From Candidatus Treponema caballi (GTDB taxonomy: Bacteria; Spirochaetota; Spirochaetia; Treponematales; Treponemataceae): 47,082 nt of DNA. Position numbers and translations under genes: made by a program. The notes beneath the pieces were generated by a model, which made no database searches, had not been told where the DNA came from, and saw only the letters and a list, made by a program, of their open reading frames with translations. The first letter of the stretch is position 1, and each line of letters begins with the position of its first letter. The stretch covers positions 1 through 47,082 of the forward strand of contig JAGHRS010000045.1 in assembly GCA_018066285.1 (NCBI GenBank). The letters run 5' to 3'. Of the stretch, positions 40,374 through 47,082 are shown one piece after another.

Positions 40374-41906
40374 ATGGCATTAAAACTGTATAACACAATG
40401 GGACACAAACTTGAGGAATTCAAACCTATCAACGAAGGTTTCTGCGGTTTCTACGGATGTGGACCTACAGTCTACAACTATGCACATATCGGAAATCTGC
40501 GTGCATACGTCTTCCTCGATACACTCGACAGGACACTGCGCTATCTGGGCTACAACATAAAGCACGTCATGAACGTTACCGACATCGGCCACCTTTCAGG
40601 AGATGCAGATGACGGCGATGACAAGATGCTGAAGACTGCAAAGGAACGCGGACAGTCAGTCCTTGAAATTGCTGATTTTTACACAAAGGCTTTCTATAAC
40701 GACATTGACCGCCTGAACATCCGCCGTCCGGACGTTGTCTGCAAGGCAACAGAGCACGTTCAGGAAATGATTGACCTCATCAAGCGGATTGAAGCCAATG
40801 GTCATACCTATATGGCCGGCGGAAACCTGTACTACGACGTAACCACATATCCGGACTACGGCAAACTCGCAAACCTGAACCTTGATGAGCTGAAAGCAGG
40901 AGCCGGAAAACGCGACGTGGTTGTTGTTGACGAAAACAAGCGCAATCCGTACGACTTCGTCCTCTGGTTCACCAAGTCAAAGTTCGAAGATCAGGCACTC
41001 ACCTGGGATTCACCTTGGGGCCGCGGATATCCGGGATGGCACATTGAGTGCTCTGCAATGAGCATGAAGTACCTCGGAGAACACTTCGACATCCATACTG
41101 GCGGCATTGACCACATCCCGATCCACCACACAAACGAAATTGCACAGTCTGAGGGTGCAACAGGAAAGAAGTGGGTCAATTACTGGATGCACAACGAATT
41201 CCTTGTTGTCGCAAAGCCAAAGGGAGCTGATGGAAACGCAGAAGCCGGAAAAATGTCAAAGTCTTCAGGTAACTTTTTGACTCTTCAGGTATTAATAGAT
41301 AAAGGCTACGATGCACTGGACTACCGTTTCTTCCTGCTGGGAGGCCACTACAGGAGCCAGCTTGCATTCTCATGGGACGCCATGGATTCAGCAAAGAACT
41401 CACGCAAGGCTCTGGTAAAGCGCGTTGCGGCAATTCTTGCCGAATGCGGTTACACAGACGGAAAGATGCCTGAAAAGCTTACTGGTCTTGCCGGTGAACT
41501 TGCCGGCAGTGGATGGTCAGAGGCTGCAAAAGCACACCTCGACAAGTTCCAGGCAGCAATTGAGGATGACCTTTCAACACCGAAAGCACTTTCTGAGCTG
41601 CAGGTCACCATCAAGGACGCCGCAGTTCCGGCTGAAGAAAAGCTCCGCATTGTTGCAGCAATGGACTTTGTTCTTGGATTCAACCTCATTGAGACTGCTG
41701 CAAAACTCAGTGCAGAAGTTTCCGCAGCTCCAGCAGCCGGTGGAACAGGCGACAGTGAGATTGATGCCCTTGTTGCTGAACGCAATGAAGCAAAGAAGAA
41801 CAAGAACTGGGCACGCGCCGATGAAATCAGGAACATCCTTAAGGAAAAGGGAATTGTCCTTATCGATACTCCTCAGGGCACAACCTGGAAAAAAGAACAG
41901 GCATAA
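40374..41906 (+). CDS. cysS: Cysteinyl-tRNA synthetase
   Basis: Charges tRNA-Cys. The 510 residues show the class I signatures [18 protein letters not shown] (the CysRS form of HIGH, with Zn-binding Cys) and [13 protein letters not shown] (KMSKS). WHIECSAM and [18 protein letters not shown] carry the other zinc ligands. A C-terminal anticodon-binding helical part ends WKKEQA. GGAGG lies seven bases before the ATG. It is followed 36 bp on by the sigma-factor operon. Confidence 0.97.
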   Translation: MALKLYNTMGHKLEEFKPINEGFCGFYGCGPTVYNYAHIGNLRAYVFLDTLDRTLRYLGYNIKHVMNVTDIGHLSGDADDGDDKMLKTAKERGQSVLEIADFYTKAFYNDIDRLNIRRPDVVCKATEHVQEMIDLIKRIEANGHTYMAGGNLYYDVTTYPDYGKLANLNLDELKAGAGKRDVVVVDENKRNPYDFVLWFTKSKFEDQALTWDSPWGRGYPGWHIECSAMSMKYLGEHFDIHTGGIDHIPIHHTNEIAQSEGATGKKWVNYWMHNEFLVVAKPKGADGNAEAGKMSKSSGNFLTLQVLIDKGYDALDYRFFLLGGHYRSQLAFSWDAMDSAKNSRKALVKRVAAILAECGYTDGKMPEKLTGLAGELAGSGWSEAAKAHLDKFQAAIEDDLSTPKALSELQVTIKDAAVPAEEKLRIVAAMDFVLGFNLIETAAKLSAEVSAAPAAGGTGDSEIDALVAERNEAKKNKNWARADEIRNILKEKGIVLIDTPQGTTWKKEQA

Positions 41907-41942
41907 AACGCACTGAATTCTGTAACCATTCTGGAGAGTATT

Positions 41943-42506
41943 TTGTTAAGAGAGAGTAGTCAGTTTCATCAGGTTTCACGACCGGTTAATGCCGCAGATC
42001 CAGCTGATTTCAGACGCATATATAATGAAGTCATGCAGCTTCTGTTTAAGGTTTCATACCGTATCGTAAACGATGAAGAGGCTGCCGAAGACATTGTTCA
42101 CGATTCGCTCATCAAGATGAATGAGAAGGAAATGGTTTTTCCTTCCATGGATGACGCCAAGTACTGGCTTATCAGAGTCGTAAAGAATGCTTCACTCAAC
42201 TATGCAAAAAGAAAGATGAGGGAACGCAAGGCGTACGAAAAGGCGCTGCGCGAAGACACCCGGAAGATTGATTCCGGCGAAACTGAACTGCTCAAGGCAG
42301 ATGCAGTTGACCGGACAAAGCAGGCACTGGCAAAGCTGCCTGAAAATTTACGTGTTGTATTGATATTACGTGAATATTCCGAACTTAATTATAAGGAAAT
42401 CGGACGCGTATTGGGAATAACAGAGGGGAACGTTAAGGTTCGCGTGTTCCGTGCACGGGAACAGCTTGCAAAACTGATAGGAGAAGACGATGTCTACATG
42501 CCCTGA
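41943..42506 (+). CDS. ECF-type RNA polymerase sigma factor
   Basis: A 187-residue sigma-70 family factor. Region 2 spans about 25-95 (NDEEAAEDIVHDSLIKM, YWLIRVVKNASLNYAK). Region 4 spans about 120-180 (ALAKLPENLRVVLILREYSE, YKEIGRVLGITEGNVKVRVF), a clear helix-turn-helix. It starts with TTG at 41943 after GGAGAG. It overlaps the anti-sigma gene by 17 bp, the usual pairing for dose control. It probably activates its own operon, though no ECF promoter motif is obvious. Confidence 0.92.
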   Translation: MLRESSQFHQVSRPVNAADPADFRRIYNEVMQLLFKVSYRIVNDEEAAEDIVHDSLIKMNEKEMVFPSMDDAKYWLIRVVKNASLNYAKRKMRERKAYEKALREDTRKIDSGETELLKADAVDRTKQALAKLPENLRVVLILREYSELNYKEIGRVLGITEGNVKVRVFRAREQLAKLIGEDDVYMP

Positions 42507-43164
42507 TTCATCATTGATATCTGTTTATCTTGATGACGAACTGCCAGAGCCATACAAAACACGTTTTGAAGCACACCTCGCTTCATGCAGCCACTGCGGC
42601 GGAAAGCTTGAAAAAGCAAAAAAAATGCGCGACATGTTGCGTGCAGATGCTGACAGTCTGCTGCTTTCAGATGAAGAAATGGAAGCTGGTTTTGAACGTC
42701 TTCAGGCACGCATGACCTATCATCACGTTACAAAGAAAAGCGACAATATCTTCAAGTTCGCAGTCAGGCGCATCGCTCCGGCAATTGCTGCAGCCGCTGT
42801 TATTGCAGTTATCCTGCCACTGCGTCTTCTCAGAAATGACAATGCCACACAGCCGCTCATCATGCCTGTTGCACAAACGGCATCTTTCTTCCCGACGTTC
42901 TCATCTAATCCTGCAAAAACAGTCAATACGGCTCTTTCAGAAGCAAATAAGGCTATACGAAGCACCGTGTCTTCAAGTACAATGACTACAACAGTAAACT
43001 TAGAGGATACCAGTCTGGCAACAATCGACATTTTCAGACCAGACTTTTCTGATGATGTCATCCGCATCACCATTGACCTCAGTACTGTATCCGGTTTGCC
43101 GGGAAATGATGCATCTTCCATCATGGCAACACCGGTTTCCCTTTCCTCAGAAGGAATGAAGTGA
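42490..43164 (+). CDS. Transmembrane zinc-binding anti-sigma factor
   Basis: A 224-residue protein. The N-terminal ZAS motif HLASCSHCGGKLEK has the HxxxCxxC zinc site. One transmembrane segment lies near 95-115 (APAIAAAAVIAVILPL). The Ser/Thr-rich C-terminal part should face the periplasm. It would hold the ECF factor at the membrane until a signal releases it. It overlaps the sigma gene before and the next gene after (4 bp). Confidence 0.9.
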   Translation: MSTCPDSSLISVYLDDELPEPYKTRFEAHLASCSHCGGKLEKAKKMRDMLRADADSLLLSDEEMEAGFERLQARMTYHHVTKKSDNIFKFAVRRIAPAIAAAAVIAVILPLRLLRNDNATQPLIMPVAQTASFFPTFSSNPAKTVNTALSEANKAIRSTVSSSTMTTTVNLEDTSLATIDIFRPDFSDDVIRITIDLSTVSGLPGNDASSIMATPVSLSSEGMK

Positions 43165-44828
43165 GTCAAAACAAAGGATTTTCATATACTTTCCGCAAAT
43201 ATCCCCTGTTCAGGGCGTTTCTTATCGTCCTGTTCACTGCTCTTATTGTAACTGCAACCGCAATCATTCTGCATCAGACAAAAAAACTTCCTGTCATAGA
43301 CGGGTTGAATCCACCGGTAAGCGAGAGTGGCGAACTTGTCACCATTACAGGTTCTCATTTTGGCACAATGCGCTCTGACAGCTACGTTGAACTTGGCGGA
43401 AACAGGCTTGTCTCATCCGCTTATTCAACATGGACTGATGAAAAGATCCAGCTCATCATTCCATTCAATACAAACGACGGTCTTCTGTACATCATTACAC
43501 CAAACGGCCGGTCAAATCCCGTTGTTTTCACCTGCAGAACCACAATACCGGTGCCTGTAAAACCTGACGCAGAAACACTGCTTCCCGTAATTACAACAAT
43601 GAACGTCAATCAGGCTGCTGTCGGCAATACCATAACCATTACGGGCAATCATTTCGGAACACTCAGAAACGGCTCTCATGTCTGGTTTTCAGCAGCATCT
43701 GACAATGACAAAGACACTTCTGTCATTGCCTGTTCAGAAGCAGATAATGACTATCTTTTCTGGAGTGATCAGGAAATCCAGATTCGGGTTCCTGACGGAG
43801 CGGCATCAGGCTACCTCTGGATTGAAACTGCAAAAGGCCTGAGCAACAAGCTTCCTTTTACCATTACGACTCCTGCTGGCAGCAAGCAGTATCGGGATGA
43901 GCGGATATATCTTCTTGAACTGAATGCGGATATCTCAAATGTTGTCTCTTCAGAGCAGGGCATGATAACCATGTACACGCCATATCCTCCAGTCAATTCA
44001 TGGCAGCGTATATCACAGATGACAAGTTCATCCCCTGAACCAATAATCGAGAATTACCTGAACACTGCCGTGTATCAGATTCCGGTAAAGAACGGATTAA
44101 CTCAGAAAACTGCCGTCAAATCCGTCTTCAAGGTTCATGTCTGGACTGTTGAAACGACAGTCACCAACAAAAATGCAAAACAGGGAACTGATTCTTCCTC
44201 ATATTACGCTGCATATCTCAGACCAGACAGCATTGTTCCTTCTGATGATGCTTCTGTCGTTGAACTCGCAGAATCAATCGTAAAGAAAGAAAAAGCCCCC
44301 TATAACAAGGCAAAACTGATATATGACTATCTGACAAAAGAAATCATGCTGCTTGGAGGCAACCGTTCGGCTGAATCTTCTGTTCTTGATGTAATCAACA
44401 CAAAAGAAGCTGATTCTTACGACCTTGCCATCCTTTTTGCAGCATTATGCCGTTCTCAGGGTATTCCAGCCATTCCGGTTGCTGGTGTCCTTGTCCGCAA
44501 TGACCTTTCAACGGAAAATCACTGGTGGAATGAGTTCTATCTTGATTCAGTAGGTTGGATTCCTGTTGATCTGGGTATTGCATCAGGAAAAGCTCCTGAT
44601 ATTGCTCAGATAGCGGATGAACCAAAGTCATGGTATTTCGGTAATCTTGATTCCCAGCACATTGCCTTTTCACACGGATATAATGCAATAAAGAGTGCCC
44701 AGCAGTCAGGAAAGAAAGTCTACAGACCAAAGACATTTGCCCTTCAGTCTGTCTGGGAAGAAGCTTCTGAAGAAACAACAAGTTACAGTTCATACTGGAG
44801 CCCGGTTATCATACAGGGTGTTTATTAA
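43161..44828 (+). CDS. Membrane-anchored IPT/TIG plus transglutaminase-fold protein, catalytic Cys replaced by Ser
   Basis: A 555-residue protein. An N-terminal anchor lies at about 18-38. Two IPT/TIG immunoglobulin-like domains follow, at about 45-125 and 140-235 (LVTITGSHFGTMRS and TITITGNHFGTLRN). A beta-rich region leads into a transglutaminase-like domain at about 370-490. His454 (NHWWNEF) and Asp470 (VDLG) match the triad. The family's GxCxxxA is here ADS419YDLA, so the nucleophile Cys appears replaced by Ser. It may be a binding or sensing scaffold. Being third in the sigma/anti-sigma operon, it could be the envelope-side sensor or effector. Confidence 0.85.
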   Translation: MSQNKGFSYTFRKYPLFRAFLIVLFTALIVTATAIILHQTKKLPVIDGLNPPVSESGELVTITGSHFGTMRSDSYVELGGNRLVSSAYSTWTDEKIQLIIPFNTNDGLLYIITPNGRSNPVVFTCRTTIPVPVKPDAETLLPVITTMNVNQAAVGNTITITGNHFGTLRNGSHVWFSAASDNDKDTSVIACSEADNDYLFWSDQEIQIRVPDGAASGYLWIETAKGLSNKLPFTITTPAGSKQYRDERIYLLELNADISNVVSSEQGMITMYTPYPPVNSWQRISQMTSSSPEPIIENYLNTAVYQIPVKNGLTQKTAVKSVFKVHVWTVETTVTNKNAKQGTDSSSYYAAYLRPDSIVPSDDASVVELAESIVKKEKAPYNKAKLIYDYLTKEIMLLGGNRSAESSVLDVINTKEADSYDLAILFAALCRSQGIPAIPVAGVLVRNDLSTENHWWNEFYLDSVGWIPVDLGIASGKAPDIAQIADEPKSWYFGNLDSQHIAFSHGYNAIKSAQQSGKKVYRPKTFALQSVWEEASEETTSYSSYWSPVIIQGVY

Positions 44829-44838
44829 GGAGATATAT

Positions 44839-45525
44839 ATGGTTAAGGTTTTATCAGTCGGTGGTTCAATTGTTGTTCCAAACGAACCGGACACAGAGTT
44901 TTTAGGTGCTTTTTCAAAGATGGTAAAAGAGTGGCTCGCTGAAGATGCTTCACGCAAGCTCATTCTCGTTGTTGGTGGCGGCGCTCCGGCACGCATTTAC
45001 CAGAACGCATTCCGCACCGTTACTCCGGATGCAGCAGACAGCGCAGCAGCAGACTGGATCGGCATCATGGCAACACGCCTTAACGCACAGCTTTTGAAAT
45101 CAATTTTCGGCGACCTCTGCACACAGGATGTCGTCATTGACCCGACAGTCGTTTCAGACTTCACGGGACGCATCCTCGTTGCAGCTGGCTGGAAGCCGGG
45201 CTTCTCAACAGACAACGATGCCGTTCTTCTTGCTGAACGCTTCGGCGCAAAGACAGTCGTCAATCTTTCAAACATTGAGAAAGTCTACACGGACGATCCG
45301 CGCAAGAACCCGGATGCAAAGCCGCTCGACACCATCTCATGGACTGATTTCCGCAAGATGGTCGGCGATGAGTGGGTTCCTGGAAAGAACTGCCCGTTCG
45401 ACCCGATTGCAAGCAAGGGTGCTGAAAAGAACGGCATCAGCGTAATCTGCGCCGGTGGCAAGAACATTGTCAACATCCGCAGCATTCTTGATGACAAAGA
45501 CTTCATCGGAACAAGAATTGGCTGA
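44839..45525 (+). CDS. pyrH: UMP kinase, archaeal/spirochaete type
   Basis: Phosphorylates UMP to UDP. The 228 residues show the amino-acid-kinase fold: VLSVGGSIV, LILVVGGGAPARIY, and GFSTDNDAVLLAERFGAKTV for the nucleotide and UMP pocket. VYTDDPRKNPDAKPLD follows. GKNCPFDPIASKGAEK is the segment typical of archaeal-type enzymes and not of the E. coli type. AAGGAG lies six bases before the ATG. It follows the transglutaminase-fold gene by ten bases. Confidence 0.9.
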   Translation: MVKVLSVGGSIVVPNEPDTEFLGAFSKMVKEWLAEDASRKLILVVGGGAPARIYQNAFRTVTPDAADSAAADWIGIMATRLNAQLLKSIFGDLCTQDVVIDPTVVSDFTGRILVAAGWKPGFSTDNDAVLLAERFGAKTVVNLSNIEKVYTDDPRKNPDAKPLDTISWTDFRKMVGDEWVPGKNCPFDPIASKGAEKNGISVICAGGKNIVNIRSILDDKDFIGTRIG

Positions 45526-46762
45526 TTCTGGAAAGCGTCTGTACAAAAAACTGCTTCCTGAAATCCAGGAGCAGATAGAAGATGACCGCGCCCACTGCCG
45601 GGTAAACCCATACCGCTGTGATGACAGCATAGCAGTGCGCCGGAATCCCGACCGCGACAGAAGCAACCTGTGGCGGCCGGCTTTTGTACGCGACACAGAA
45701 AAAATCCTTCACCTGCCTGTCTACAACCGCTATGCGGACAAGACGCAGGTGTTCTCTTTCTATAAAAACGACGACATCACGCGGCGCGCACTGCACGTTC
45801 AACTGGTATCGCGGATTGCGCGCTCCATTGGAAGCGTGCTCGGCCTCAACACCGACCTTATAGAAGCAGCATCTCTTGGTCACGATATAGGACACACGCC
45901 GTTCGGACACGCGGGAGAACGCTTTCTTTCAGACCTGCTCCACAACGAGACAGGCATTTACTTCAATCACAACATCCATTCAGCGCGCGTGCTGGACACC
46001 ATCTTCAAGCGGAACATGACGCTTCAATCCCTTGACGGCATCATCTGCCACAACGGCGAGTTTGAACTGCAGGAATACAGGCCACGCGCCTACTCCGGCC
46101 CGGAAAGCAGCTGGTTCGAGCAGTTTGACGCGTATATGGACGACTGTGACAGAAACGGAGAAGAAGCGATAAAAAAGCTTGTTCCGTGCACGCTTGAAAC
46201 GTGCGTCGTACGCGTCTGCGATATGATAGCGTATATCGGTAAAGACAGGCAGGACGCCATGACAGCGCACATCATTGATGACTGTTCTGATTTCAGTTCA
46301 GATGAAATCGGTACGGCAAACGCGATGATCATCAACAACCTGACCGTCGACATCATCAACAACAGCTACGGAAAGGATTACATCAAACTGAGTCCTGAAT
46401 ACTTCAATGACCTGAAGACGGCAAAGAAGGAAAACTACCAGAAGATATACAAGACACCGGCCATTGAGGATGAAATAAACACCATCATAAAGCCGATGTT
46501 CAGCCAGTTGTATTACCGTCTGCTCGATGACATGACAAAACAGGATGAAAGCTCAATCATCTGGAAGCATCACATCAACTACGTACATCAGAACACGTTC
46601 TGGTACGGGGATGTTCCGTACGAAAAGACAGAGCCGAACCGCATCGTTGCAGATTATATTGCAAGCATGACGGACGATTATTTCATCGACCTGTTCACCC
46701 TGCTCTTCCCTGACAGCAAGCTCAGGGTGGAATACAAGTCGTATTTTGAGGACATTGAGTGA
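45491..46762 (+). CDS. dGTPase-like HD-domain triphosphohydrolase
   Basis: About 423 residues. The metal-binding HD motif is intact in SLGHDIGHTPFGHAGE, and DDITRRALHVQLVSRIAR holds the first His. ICHNGEFELQEYRPRAYSG and the DMIAYIGKDRQDAM segment complete a Dgt-like active site. It likely hydrolyses dGTP or other dNTPs. The start is uncertain: ATG 45491 overlaps pyrH by 35 bp, and TTG 45515 is also possible; neither has a clear ribosome site, so coupling to pyrH is likely. Nucleotide-pool control fits the pyrH link. Confidence 0.87.
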   Translation: MTKTSSEQELADSGKRLYKKLLPEIQEQIEDDRAHCRVNPYRCDDSIAVRRNPDRDRSNLWRPAFVRDTEKILHLPVYNRYADKTQVFSFYKNDDITRRALHVQLVSRIARSIGSVLGLNTDLIEAASLGHDIGHTPFGHAGERFLSDLLHNETGIYFNHNIHSARVLDTIFKRNMTLQSLDGIICHNGEFELQEYRPRAYSGPESSWFEQFDAYMDDCDRNGEEAIKKLVPCTLETCVVRVCDMIAYIGKDRQDAMTAHIIDDCSDFSSDEIGTANAMIINNLTVDIINNSYGKDYIKLSPEYFNDLKTAKKENYQKIYKTPAIEDEINTIIKPMFSQLYYRLLDDMTKQDESSIIWKHHINYVHQNTFWYGDVPYEKTEPNRIVADYIASMTDDYFIDLFTLLFPDSKLRVEYKSYFEDIE

Positions 46763-46769
46763 AATTCCT

Positions 46770-47048
46770 TTATTTTTCAGTTAAATCTTTAATGAGTAAT
46801 TGAAGATGAGAAATCTGAGGTTCAGTCAAACCGTCCGTTAAAAGAACATGGGTAGAAGATAATCCAAGCAGGTAATCTGTCGTAACATTAAAATAACCGG
46901 CAATTTTTATAAGCATCTCAACAGAGGGCATGATATTATCATTCTCCCAGTTTGATACACTTTGCTTTGTTACTCCCAAAGCACGCGCCAGTTCTGCCTG
47001 ATTAATTCCAGCATTCTGTCTGAGTTCCCTAATCTGTTCGTTAAACAT
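46770..47048 (-). CDS. XRE-family helix-turn-helix regulator
   Basis: A 92-residue protein. Residues 5-60 are a Cro/CI helix-turn-helix (NQAELARALGVTKQSVSNWE), followed by FNVTTDYLLGLSS, a common dimer segment, and a short C-terminal helix. The ATG at 47048 follows AAGG by about seven bases. It is convergent with the HD gene, 7 bp away. The window ends before its promoter is fully seen. Target unknown. Confidence 0.87.
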   Translation of the reverse strand: MFNEQIRELRQNAGINQAELARALGVTKQSVSNWENDNIMPSVEMLIKIAGYFNVTTDYLLGLSSTHVLLTDGLTEPQISHLQLLIKDLTEK

Positions 47049-47082
47049 AGAAGACCTTAAATGACAAATAAAACTGTACAAT

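Overview
The window looks like chromosome from a treponeme-type spirochaete, most likely a free-living or gut/rumen species. This is inferred from gene content, not from a marker gene. Supporting signs are a duplicated cyclic-nucleotide-binding Crp-like protein, an archaeal-type UMP kinase, PilZ and TPR proteins, spirochaete-style lipoproteins, a complete-looking argJ-argB-argD operon (absent from the host-restricted pathogens I know) and plant-polysaccharide enzymes. Base composition is near balanced, with AT-richer genes between about 9.3 and 14.6 kb.

Layout. 0.1-5.9 kb: carbohydrate use, with a GH78 alpha-L-rhamnosidase and an esterase reading left and a GH36 alpha-galactosidase reading right from a shared promoter region. 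6-16 kb: an accessory region with four GNAT acetyltransferases, a MATE exporter, a leucine-rich-repeat protein, a CDP-alcohol phosphatidyltransferase, a P-loop kinase, an amidotransferase-less GMP synthase and one intact REP-associated tyrosine transposase (RAYT). It also holds a candidate structured RNA at 8439-8616. 16-26.5 kb: GDPD, an MFS carrier, a nitroreductase, DeoD, a split chromate-type transporter, a second MATE pump, AsnA with a coupled unknown gene, a membrane GGDEF protein, a secreted nuclease and a broken metallo-hydrolase. 27-30.6 kb: arginine biosynthesis with likely ArgR sites. 30.7-47 kb: envelope and regulatory genes, murB, cysS, an ECF sigma/anti-sigma/transglutaminase-fold operon, pyrH, an HD phosphohydrolase and an XRE regulator. 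Bases 1-75 hold nothing I can support.

The main result is a dispersed repeat of about 25 bp. Its left arm is GGACYAGGGGA, its loop CGG and its right arm TTCTCTRGTCC. I count 30 copies between 1.5 and 25.65 kb and none from there to the end. The copies fold as an imperfect hairpin with G-U wobbles, flank the RAYT on both sides, and lie inside five protein-coding genes, always in the sense orientation. There they add peptides such as PGDGSLV, NQGTVLY or DTRGRF. Two pairs of copies bracket a three-hairpin block with compensatory base changes, and each block is the leader of a GNAT gene. This looks like a REP/BIME-type system driven by the RAYT that tolerates, or uses, insertion into genes.

A second theme is leaderless or nearly leaderless transcription. 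At least seven genes have a good -10 box ending 6-10 bases before the start codon and no Shine-Dalgarno sequence: alpha-galactosidase, the second MATE pump, asnA, the GGDEF gene, the nuclease, pilZ and murB.
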